The translations under genes were made by a program, and so were the position numbers. The notes beneath the pieces were generated by a model. It was not told the origin of the DNA, did not search any database, and saw only the letters and a list, made by a program, of their open reading frames with translations. This document shows, in pieces, positions 25,714 through 36,900 of a DNA stretch of 64,000 nucleotides (position 1 is its first letter; each line of letters begins with the position of its first letter). The DNA is taken from NCBI GenBank assembly GCA_008711295.1, contig VUYV01000047.1, forward strand, positions 3,735,290-3,799,289, in the 5' to 3' direction. The stretch comes from Anarhynchus alexandrinus (Eukaryota > Chordata > Aves > Charadriiformes > Charadriidae).

Positions 25714-28700
25714 AATACCCTGTGCAGAGAGTTAAGCAAGTGGAGTTTACGGTATTTCACACTTAGCAAGTAATAATCTTGTGATTCCCTGTGCAAAGTC
25801 ACACATATAACAGTGGCCAATAAGTCTTTGGGGTGGAGCTTGAATTAAATGATCTTTTTAGCAGGGGATAATTGCAATTCCAGTGGCTGGAAATTTGTTA
25901 TTCGTGTAAAATATTAGGAAATACTTATTTGTTCAATGGAATGACATACAGTGCTTTGAACCTCTGAAGTCAGCTCATTTGGCTTGTATGTATCTCTTTA
26001 GTCTGTCATTAATGGCATTGTTAGGGACAATACAATTTAAACATGTTTCACGCAACTTTTTAAGAGTAGTCATGTTCAAATCACAAACTCTTCAAATCAC
26101 ACAAGATTTTTCAGTCCAAGCCATATATTAAATGAGGAAAATAGAGACTTGTCTATAGAGTGCCATCTGTTGATTTTTATTTAATTAGAAAATCATTTTC
26201 ATAAATCTGTCTCGCTTATACAAAGTGTATACTAATAGATAGGCTTTTAAAAATATCCTCACTTTTTTCCTAAAATCTGAAAGGAAAAACATTCGACCAA
26301 AATACATGTAAAATATTAACTATCACTAAATAAGATTTAATAAAAATCATGTCTCAATTCCAGAAATCTTAACAATCTGTTCCTATTTGGGGTTTGTCTG
26401 AATACCATTGGAAAGGCTTGAGCTTTTGGGTTTCGGATGTGCTTTTTTCATATTTTTTTAACCTGTTCATTTTTTCATCAAAGGAGGTCACCTCTTCACC
26501 TTTCTTTTAATCTTTCCTGCCTTTCATTCCCCTTATTCCAGTGTTCTTTCCAACTTGTGAAAGTCACTTAATCTCTGTTTGAAACTGTACCTGATTTGCT
26601 CCAGCAGCACGGCTTCTCTTAGCAAGTTCATCCAAATGGATAAAGAGGAAGATGCCTTTGACATCTCTGCTGTACCAGGAGGATGCAGCCGCTCCTTGGC
26701 TAAGAGCTACAAAAGGGAGGTTATTTTAGGAATGGTATGGATTTGTATGTGTCGCTTTGGCTTGGTTTACAGTCACTCCGTCTTTGAGATGTATTTGAAT
26801 ATCTGCTATTGATGCATGAATAATACTGCTATTTATAACCTGTTTTCAGGCAAGAAAACTGGCCACTGCCACCAGGAGAGGCAGTCTGCCTGCCTGCGTG
26901 GAAATTGTGTTCGTTTCGGTTCTGTACAGGGCCAGAATAAATCTAAAAAAAAGTCCACGCTCCACCACTTTTTCAAGGTGAGGTGGTGTTTTTGAGCTGT
27001 GTTACTTGGCCAGGCAGAGAGCCCTCTCCAGAGCAGCCTGTGCCAGCTGACACATCCAGGCAAGCCCAAAGCCAGGCTCCTGGGGGAGCTCTCGTCTTTT
27101 CCTTTGCTGAGTCCTTAAACCGTCTCTACTAATAAATATGAAGTTGTGCTGTCCTACCACCTGGTATCCTTATTTCTGCAACCTGCTTGAAAACTGATCA
27201 TCTTCCTGGTGGTCTCCTAACGTCTGGTCTACTGAATGCGGGCAGGTAGCTGGGGCTCTAGAACAAGTTCATGTGTCCCTCAGTTGTTTTATTTCCTTTT
27301 GTTCTCAGCTGGACAGAGCGGATTAAGAATTATTTATTTTCCTCTCATGTTGTCTTTAGTTTTTGTTGGTCCTAGCCTACAAATCTGCTAATACAGCTCT
27401 CATCTATGAGAGGACGGGGTGAGTGATAAGGTTCAGGATTGGCGACTAATAGACACGTAAGACTGATGTTTACAAGTTATTCCCAAAGTCATTATTCAGT
27501 GAATAATCTTATAAATGAGGGGGTTATATAACAATTGCATTCTCAAGAATAATATGTTTTTCACTTAATTTGCCTTTGTAACCTGATCTTTCTTGAACCT
27601 GCAAAATTGAGTTCCTCCTTAAGTAAAGGATCAGTTACCAAAAAAATTATGAAATGCACATTGGATGTATGTTGAGTCAGGGGCTATCTGGGGTAGGAAA
27701 AAGGATGCATTTAGGAAGAGAGCATGCAGATAAATCAAAGTTTTGCTTCAAAAGAGATCAGGACACCCACTTCACCAACGTGAGGAACTGCCAGGCTTCA
27801 AATACCACCTATTAACTGGTGATGTGGCGGGGTACAAAGGTGAAACGACTGGAAAACAGTTTGAGTAGGTGTTTAAAAAAAAAATAAAAAGGCTTCTGTT
27901 AGCATGATAAAAGGAAAAGATGGGAGGTCTGACTCAGGTGCTTTTAGTGGGTAAGGTGGCCAGAAGAGTCCATAAATTTTGAAGCAAAAAAACCCATTAG
28001 GGTGAGATAGCTAGTTCTGGGGAAGAAAAGGACAAATGAAAAGTGGGAGATGACCTTAATTTCTCAAGAATGTTTTCTTTTTCCTTCTGTGTTCTACATA
28101 AGCAGATTCACTCTGGGTCTCTAAAGCTCTCGCATTTATCTTGGAATAACCATCCCCAGAGCTTCAACCTTTTTACTAAACTACCTTTAAAAAAAGCTCT
28201 AAGTGAAAGTTTAACAACCTCTCTCCTCCAATAAAGACTGTTCAATAAAATCATAACTGTGTATTTCTTGGCCCAAATCCATGTATCTGATTCTGCACAG
28301 ATGCAGGGCAAAACCTGCTGAAAGACTAGGAGGATATCTACCAGTTTTACTCAATTTGGGTTTTATTTGTTTATTTTTTCTCTGCCTGCTCCCTACCTGT
28401 CATCCCCCCCTCCCCTTTTTCTTTATATGCTTTTGGTGCAGCAGAGGTTTCTGAGACACTATTGGTGTCTCTGGTGTGTGAGCCCTATCTTTACATCTTC
28501 TTGCCATACATATTTTAAACCAGCTTTAGAAAGGATCCTTTTCTAATACAACAGCCATAGTTTTATGATTGGAAAGCTCTGGGTGAACAAAACCCCATTA
28601 CTTAATTGCTGGTGTGCAGTTGCTCCTGGTCCAGCCTGCCATCAGGCTGGGTTGATGCACCTCTTCTATCACGTGTGATTCGCTTGTGGTTAGACATTTA

Positions 28701-30653
28701 TTTCCCCCTATAGTCTTTAAAATCCTACTAGCTTTGTATTTAATATGCTATGCTTGTCGTCATCAGTGTAGAATTTCCTTGCAAAGTAAGCACAACCCTT
28801 GTTCTGCTCTGGCAACATCTTAAGGCCTAAAGCTGTGAGTGCAGTTGCAGAAAATCATATAGGAAAAGAAAGTCTTCCTTTAAAAATACATCTAATAACT
28901 GCGTTTGTATTTCTTCAGTGGTATAGCAATAACTTCTAAGTGCCTTCCCACTGTGGTGATTTCTAGTTCACGTTCAAAAATCCAGCTTATTGAAAATGTC
29001 ACTATTAATAGCCTTCTGCTGGTACAATAAAAGATAATTCAATAGGATATCCCAGTTAAGCAGGGTACCTTGTTTACATTGGGTTTCTGCCCAGCAGCTG
29101 CTTATGCTAAAGTTCTACAAAGAATACAGGAATTAATCAGGGTGTAACCATGGGGACAATTTTGTGTTGATATTTGCCCCATGCAAGTGTAGTCACCATA
29201 AACCTGTAAAGATGAATTACATAATTCATCTGCAATTTGGTATGATCACAGGTAATAAGCCACCGATTTCTTGACCGCCTTAGGGATATGGTAATGCTGC
29301 TGTTGCTGATGCTTCTCAGAAGAGTTGAAGAAAATGTAAAAATAGTATTTATTGAATTAGGGCTCCATTTTTCTTAAAGGTGTGTCCCCAAGGTGTGAAA
29401 TTAGGGTCCAAATCTGTGTGTTTATGTATATAATTGGCAGTATGACCATGTTTCTGGGTGCAAATTCCATGGTAAATTGTGCATGTTTTCTGGGTAAAAG
29501 GTGCAGGGAAAAACAACTGGTCAGTATTAGTGAGAATAAAGTCTTTTAATTGGATTTTTCGTATTTATTTTTAGCTTGCAAGATAATTGGCTCATTATGG
29601 GCAGTAGATTCTGATTTTATTATATCAATGTTTATCAGAGCTACATGCAGTTCCCGGAAAGCTATAACCAGTCACAAAAGGCCTTTGGATGCTCAGAAAT
29701 GGCTATTAAGAAAGGAATAGTTCAAATATATAAAGATGGGATAGCGAGTGAAAAAGCCGTTGGGGGGGGGGAGCAAGGATCATTACATTCTTATGCTAAA
29801 TTAATAGTACTATTTCAGTTAACTTGGTCCTACATTTAGAGCTCATCAAGACACCCATGGGAATATATGAATTAGTTTGTTTTAATTGCATTATGTAATT
29901 TGTTTAAATTGCCTTTCTATTTTTATATGCAACCATTTTTTAGCTGAAAATATTTTCTGATTTGGATTTGCGTGTGTGCTTGTTGTGTATGCTCGCTACT
30001 TTGGTTCTCCTCCAAAGATCTTTTCTTTTTCCTCAGAAAAATAGTGAGAATTAATGTGTTGGCAAAATCCAGCCATGACTTCAGAGAGAGTTGTGAATAA
30101 TGAATGCAGGATCTTTCTCTTTCACTGCAATGGCAGTAAAACGTTAGCCGGCTTTTTATTAAAAATGCTGCATTTGTAATTATGTCCCAGAAAAGAACAA
30201 TTCAAGTGCAGAAAACTCTTAGACCATGATCCGCCAATGTATTCTGTGCTAGTGGACAGATGGGGCCTGATTTGATGTAAACAGTTTTGCGCTGGTTCAA
30301 ACAGTTCTATGTACAGGCTGCTGGATCTGGGTTTAAATGTTCCTGGAGAAGAAGCAAAGTTAGCTTTCAACCAGTTAAAAGATAAACGTGGGGGGATGAC
30401 ATGGGGAAAGCTTTCTGCCTGTATGTTTCCTTAGTCTGACAGCATGAGGTTCTGTAGTTCTTGATGCTGTTCTATGTCAGTCTATAAAACAGATTTATCA
30501 GACGTGGCTAACAATTGTTTAAATGTGATTCTGGCAAAACCAGGCAGGAGGTTTGGTTTGTGCAGCCTTAAGGGAATCCTCCTAAACCATCCTCTTGAAG
30601 TCAATGGCAGCTTTGTCATTGACTTAAAGATTAAAGGGTTCAGTAAGGTGAAT

Positions 30654-30803
30654 TGACTTAAATCAAAGTGGTTTAGCTCTGATTTAAACCAACAAGCAGA
30701 AAACTTTGATTTAAATAATTGATTTTAATCTTATTGTGAATTTATAGTGTTAGCTGGTTTTTTTTAAGACAAATTACTTGACTGGTGTATCAGTTTAAAT
30801 CTA
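30654..30803. repeat. Cluster of GATTTAAAT-like motifs, possible ancient repeat
   Basis: At least four copies of a (G/C)(A)(T/C)TTAAAT(C) core occur within 150 bp (near 30654, 30681, 30708 and 30791), some reverse-palindromic. This spacing looks like a worn interspersed repeat or a homeodomain-type binding cluster. I cannot name a family. Confidence 0.25.
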
Positions 30804-31172
30804 CTGACTTGTGACCAAATTGAAATTTAGCAGATATATTTTTCGCCAAACAGTGAAACATTCCTCTCTTCCCAGTTACTGTGTCTTTTCCTGACCAGGT
30901 CCATATTCAACCTTAACTCTTCATAAATTTTTAGCTCCGGTTTGAAATGTGAATGGGTGAGATTTAATTCAGTGTCTCTTAGTTCTCAAGCCATGTATTA
31001 GCTTTTATATGCCTTTATTTTAAAACTGGGTATGACTTAGCTCTGATTACGTGCACTTTATTCCATTTGGAGTGGATTTTTGTGGACACTAGAGGGAGCA
31101 CATATTGTTTCAGGAACTTAAGATTTTAGTCCCGTCAAACCAAGGTGATCTAATCAGGCAATAATATATAGC

Positions 31173-31189
31173 TATATATATATATATAT
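31173..31189. repeat. (TA)n microsatellite
   Basis: About eight TA units in a row. Simple repeat. Confidence 0.85.
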
Positions 31190-32644
31190 GATATTAGTAG
31201 TCAAGTTTGTGTATCTCGGGTCACTTGTCAAGGGGAAAACATGCAAAAGATGAAGGAGATTTTTTTTTAAATCCTTCTCTAAAAAAAAAAAAAAATCTTA
31301 TATTTTCTAGGATGCAAGAGTGGCACCTTGTGTTCTCCAGCGTAGTTTAGAATAGAAATCAGGCACCAAACAGCAAGGCAATATAGGCAGATTTCAGACA
31401 TATACTGTTTTTTGTCAATACTGCTGCATGGTTGGATGTGAGAGGGAGGTACCAGCAGCATCTGCCTTCTCTTCTGATGAGCAGTTGTTTCCCACAGGGC
31501 TCAGTGTTTTCCTTGTCACATCACAGGAAACCCTACAAAAACCATAGCATCCAGGCAATACAGATATGAATTGCAAGATTTTTTTTCATGACATTCCTAA
31601 AATACATAAGTAAAAAGAGAAATTAAAAAAAAAAAAAGGAAAGGAAGTAGTGCAGTGCTCTTCACACTTCATTCTTCTTTCTGTATTAAGGGAAATCTAT
31701 TGTCTGGCTAAAATGATATTGCTATGATCTAAAATATTTTGGGCAGGGACATGGAGTTGATGACACTGCATTAAATTGTGCGAGATAAATGAGGTTAGAG
31801 TGTTTGGAGGTGATGAAATAGAAATATTCCATGTTTTGTGATACACCGTAAGGGTTGGAGCACTGGTAATAATTTTTTGTCCTTTTTTTTCTTCTCTTCA
31901 GCCTTTTAACCAGCTTTAACTTTGAGTTCCGATGACTCTAGGTTGATTTCAGTAATGTTACATATATTCCAGGGGAAATATATTGGTTATAATAAGAATA
32001 TTTTGTCTCAGATATAATTTTATTGGCTTGTGTTAAAATGCATTGATTTTTTGGCTGAAATATTTGGGCTTCGGGGTAGATGCATTTGTTCTGGTTAGGA
32101 GTGCGTTGGAGTCAGTAGAGCTCTTGCGTTTCAGCAAATACATTTCCATTTAAAAGCAAATATAACATTTGAAAAGATTAAATGAACGTTAATTGGTCAG
32201 GCAGCATATTTTCAAACATGCCATTCTTTCTAACATGTAAAATGTTATGACACTTCAAAGAATGCTTACTCTATTAATCATATTTTTAATGTATGTAATG
32301 TATGTAATTATAAATATTTTGTGTAATGCGATGTTTGCCTTACTAAAACATATGTTCATATTAATGATTTCTGTCTTTCTGTCTTAACTTGGAGATAATA
32401 AGGTTGGCTGACTAATGCCTATTTAATTTCTCTTACCTCTGCAATGTAATTGAAGTGAGATGTGATCGCAACGTCTTTAACCTATCATCAAACAAGAGCC
32501 TTCCAGTTTCTGGTCTGAAGCAGTGCTATCAACATCATCCGTGATAGCAGGTAATCAGTTGCACCTATTGATTTGACACGGATTTCCATCACTTCTGCCA
32601 AGTGTGCTGTAACCCCTCCGAAGCCTCTGCTAGTCTAAAGTTAT

Positions 32645-32775
32645 TGTTTTCTCTTCTGTGCCTCCCTTTCTGCATTTAAAATGGGGATACTTTCCGATCT
32701 TGCGTGGCAAGGAATAAATAGTAGTGTTTTAAAAGCTTTATAAAGTTCTAAGAGCCTTCTGGCACTGTCAGAGTC
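32645..32775 (+). repeat. Ancient MIR/CORE-SINE-like fragment
   Basis: The stretch CTGTGCCTCCCTTTCTGC, then AAAATGGGGATA, then a run ending TAAAGTTCTAAGAGCCTTCTGGCAC follows the order of the MIR tail (CTGTGCCTCAGTTTCC, AAAATGGGGATA, AAAGCGCTTAGAACAGTGCCTGGCAC). The match is by eye and diverged, as expected for an element old enough to be shared by amniotes. It could instead be an L2-type tail, which is related. Confidence 0.6.
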
Positions 32776-32976
32776 GGAAACTTTGTCATTAGTACACAGA
32801 GTGAAGTTCACTGGTGCCAGTTATGGAAACCAATACCCCTTGTGTAAGAAACTGCCACCTTTCAACCAGAATAGAGACCCAATATTGAAGCTCAAACCAA
32901 TGACTGTATGGCTTTTTTCCAACAAATTACTCTTCCTTCTGTACAGTTATTATGCAAACTCTTTGCTGTGGTCCTT

Positions 32977-33007
32977 AATAAATATATATATAAAATATAT
33001 ATGTATG
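32977..33007. repeat. AT-rich simple repeat at CR1 left edge
   Basis: Runs of TATA/ATAT directly abut the truncated 5' end of the CR1 fragment that follows. It may be the original insertion target. Confidence 0.7.
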
Positions 33008-33008
33008 T

Positions 33009-33938
33009 TTAACATCTTTGTCAGCGACGTGGACGGTGGGATTGTGTGCACCCTCAGCAAGTTTGCCAAGGACACTGAGCTGTGTGGAGCGGTCGACACG
33101 CTGGAGGGAAGGGATGCCATCCAGAGGGCCCTGGACAGGCATGAGAGGTGGGCCTGTGCAAACCCCATGAAGTTCAGCCAGACCAAGTGCAAGGTCCTGC
33201 ACCTGGGTTGGGGCAATCCCAAGCACAAATACAGGCTGGGCGGAGAATGGATTGAGAGCAGCCCTGAGGAGAAGGACTTGGGGGTGTTGGTTGATGAGAA
33301 GCTCAATATGAGCCGACAATGTGCACTTGCAGCCTAGAAAGCCAGCCCCATCTTGGTTTGCATCAAAAGAAGTGTGGCCAGCACGTCGAGGGAGGTGATT
33401 CTGCCCCTCTACTCTGCTCTTGTAAGACTCTATCTGCAGTGTTGTGTCCAGCTCTTGGGCCCCCAACATAAGAAGGACATGGACCTGTTGGAATGGGTCC
33501 AGAGGAGGCCACGAAGATGATCAGAGGGCTGGAGCACCACTGCTATAAAGACGGGCTGAGAGAGTTGGGGTTTTTCAGCCTGGAGAAGACTCCAGGCAGA
33601 CCTTATAGTAGCTTTCCAGGACTTAAAGGGGGCCTGCAGGAAAGCTGAGGAGGAACTTTTTATCAGAGAGTATAGTGATAGGACAAGGGGTAATGATTTT
33701 AAACTAAAAGAGGGGAGATTTAGGTTAGGTATTAGGAAAAAATTCCTTACTGTCATGGTGGTGAGAAACTGGCTCAGGTTGCCCAGGGAAGTTGTGGCTG
33801 CCCCATCCCTGGAGGTGTTCGCGGCTGGGTTGGATGGGGCTTTGAGCATCCTGGTCTAGTGGGAGATGTCCCTGCCCATGGCAGCGGGGTTGGAACTTGG
33901 TGGTATGTAAGGTCCCTTCCAACCCAAACCATTCTGTG
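33009..33938 (+). mobile_element. CR1 LINE fragment, 5'-truncated, + strand
   Basis: CR1 is the main non-LTR retrotransposon of birds. This copy begins inside the reverse transcriptase domain, with [11 protein letters not shown] followed by [10 protein letters not shown], then [18 protein letters not shown] and [12 protein letters not shown]. The reading frame ends at a stop at 33337; later RT codons and the 3' UTR continue with frameshifts. The 3' end shows the diagnostic CR1 terminus (TTCCAACCCAAACCATTCTGTG, ending near 33938). The FADD catalytic box reads FAKD, so an Asp needed for catalysis is replaced. Truncation, stop and mutated box show a dead copy. It has no host role that I can see. 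Confidence 0.95.
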
Positions 33939-36900
33939 TTTTTCCCTTCCCACATTGAAATCCACAGAACAGGTTTTGACAGAAAATCTGTAGTTGTTTT
34001 GTGGGGATCCTGTCCCCCATTTTTTTTTTTCCCCCCACTTGTAATTCTCTACCAGTCGTCTCCCATCGGGAGATGTTGATCTTGCTTCCTTCTCCATGAC
34101 TAGTCAGTAGCTCAGATTTTTGACAGGTCTCTGCCAGAGATCAAAGATCTGTGGAAATTATGGATGTGATAATTCCAGACAAGCTTTGGCGGAGTTTGTT
34201 GTACATGTCAGCAGATGGAGCTCCAATGGACCTCAGCTCCCTTGCCAACACTGAAATTGCCTCACTGGCTGGGCAGTGCAGTTGTTGCTCAACGCCTGGC
34301 AGTCTGGTCCTGGGTTCATAAATAAAATACATTATTTGTGGGTTTTGTGTTGTTCTTTCCCACAGTGGATGTGACCAGCTATAACACAGATGGAGCAAGT
34401 AGGCTATAGTGGAAACGGCTTATAAAGCCATTACTTCTGTAAAAGAAATCTACCTGTGATGTGGCTGTAGACTGCTGCGATCTGTGCTGTTTGGCCATGT
34501 TGGGGTGGGCGGAGAACCTGCTCCCTTCCTCCTGCCAAGTACCCTTCCCCCTGATAAATCTACGCCCAGAGTATGAGGAGAATGACCCGAGATTCAAGGA
34601 TGGCTTAAAATGTGCATCATTAAGCCAACCACAACATTTTTATGTAAGTCTATGTCTGATGTCAAGATTGAATACCTGTAAATAAAATGTGCAAAACATA
34701 CCTGTTATGGAAACATTGTTTTACCTATGTATGTCTGTCCTGTTAACTTAACTGTGTTTTGCTTAACTGGCTGCTCAGCTATCCCAAAATCTCATGCAAG
34801 TATTAGGTTAATATTCAAATTCTGTTATGGCTGCCTTTAATTCATATAAGTGTAAGAATATTTTTTTTTTAAGTACTGAAAGAATCTAGCTACATACAGA
34901 AGTCCTATCAACTCTAATGGTTGTTACTCAAAGTTAAGCAAAGGCAAATAGACTTTTATGTGTTTAAATCCAACTAGTATGGCTATCAACAAATTAATGA
35001 CTTACAAACCCCAAAGTAATTCTGCTACATTTAATATTCTGCAACTGCAAGCCAACATATTGTATACATTAATCAGTTTGTCATAAATGACCCCCTATTT
35101 TGTATACAAGCAAATGGAATAGATGTGCCATAACGTATTTTATTCATAAACCAATATTTATGTAACAAACAAATGGACATAGATTTAATCTCTCCCTTTT
35201 TATATAAAATATGCTTACATCAATCTGCTTGTTACACAAATCTATATAACCTATATGAATCAATATGTGATATGTAACCTATTTTTAACTCTGAAATGTT
35301 TGGTACTTCATAATTGCCTCTATTTAATGAAAAGTTCCTGGTTTTAAGACAGTCCTAGAAGCAACTCAGATTTTAATTAAAAGTTTTACCTTGGTTTTAA
35401 AAAGGTCATTTTAGCCAAGGGGAGATAATGTCCTTTTATAGTAGCACATCTTGCTTCAGTTCCTAATTGATGTTATTTGCTGGCTGCTGTAGAATAATTC
35501 ATGCTGCTGTTAAGGAGAGGGGAAAAAAAAAATCAGTAGCGTTGTTGCAATTTTTTTTAGAATAATGTCTTTCAGTGTCACAGTGCTCTTACTTCTCTTT
35601 GTCCTAGTAGATAAGTAGAGTTTAAAAAAGAAATGCATAACAATGTTCTTAATTGGTGGAAAAATGTGGTATTTTTACTAATGAAGTAAAAGTGACTGCC
35701 AGGATGTGTTTACTGATGAGACAGCAATGTGTGCTGTGGTCCACTGGAAAATTAAATGTTGAAGCATGTACCTGTCCTTTAGCTTCCAACCCAGTCCGGG
35801 CATTTCCTATCTCATTTCTTTTCATTTTGGTTGAGCAAGTATACTATATGTGATGTTCACTGTGGAGTACTTGCTACCGCACTGTCAATGTATGATTACA
35901 AAAAAAGACTGCTAGGTACCTTTAAAAAACTGCAGATTATTAAAACTAAAAAAAAAAGGAAAAAAACACAAACAACGTAACAGTTCAAAGAGAATCTGTA
36001 AAGCAAGAGCTGGGCATCATTGAAAAATAATAGCCCGTCTTTAATTCTGGCTTTAAATCATTTTTTTTTCTCTGAAAACATGTCCCCTCTGATGCAAAAT
36101 ACTTTCTTTATAAGACTAAAAACTAAGGTGATAAGTGATGGGAGGCAAACCAAACCAATGGGAAGACCAACAATAGTTTGACAAAAGCAATCAAGGGAGC
36201 AGTAAGCAAAATAAGAAAAACAAGAGGAATATTTTGACATCTTGATCTTAAGGAAATCTCTTCCTAGCCATCCTGGTGTCTGTAGGAGCGCTCCTGCAGT
36301 CATGGTTTGTGCCTGTTTAAGTCAAGGGACACCCAGGCTTGGAGTAACAGGAACTTGAAGGCAGAAGCTGATCCTGGTGATGCACATCCCCACTAGCCAG
36401 GTCATAGCTGACAAGGAAAAAAAGGAGAACTTTTTGAGATGTTATTTTTCCTTTGCCATGTGCATCGCTTTGTAATGTCCAGCCCAAAGACACTGAGGAA
36501 TATTTGAGTATAATTCAAGAAGCTCATGCATATGGCTGTACTTATTTAATTTGTTGGCTCCATCATTGCTTCATTATGAATAACTCTTGTGTTTAAGCCA
36601 CTTCTTGGTCCTGAAATGATAAAGAGAGAATTCTTTCAGTAGTTATGGAAGAAATGGGGTGACTACCTCGCTGTTATTTTCATAAAACTGTAATCATAAG
36701 GATTGAGCACTACAGTGACAGATGTACATGTAACTTTGTTAAATTTTGAAAAGATAAATTTGCTAAAAAAGAGCTCAGACACCTTTTGTTAAGGCACTTA
36801 AAATTTAAGAGACAGATTTACAAATACTTGCTGTTGGCTTACTCTGAGAATCAAGGATCCCACTGAGCACTAAGAATTATTGAAAATCAATGAATTCTTA

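Larger units (their letters stand above)
7612..32644 (+). other. Presumed first intron, mostly unique noncoding DNA
   Basis: This runs from the donor at 7612 onward. The first 570 bp are still CpG island; beyond that the DNA is AT-rich and CpG-depleted. I saw no transposon body, RNA gene or exon with matching phase. Simple runs include poly(T) at 25695-25713, ten G at 29762-29771 and (TA)n at 31173-31189. A cluster of GATTTAAAT-like motifs lies at 30654-30803. Calling it intron is inference from the donor; the gene's next exon lies outside the window or was not recognised. Confidence 0.5.

Noticed and set aside
32783..33337. 184-codon frame as a host gene
   Set aside because: The C-terminal half is CR1 reverse transcriptase; the N-terminal half is AT-rich flank read through by chance.
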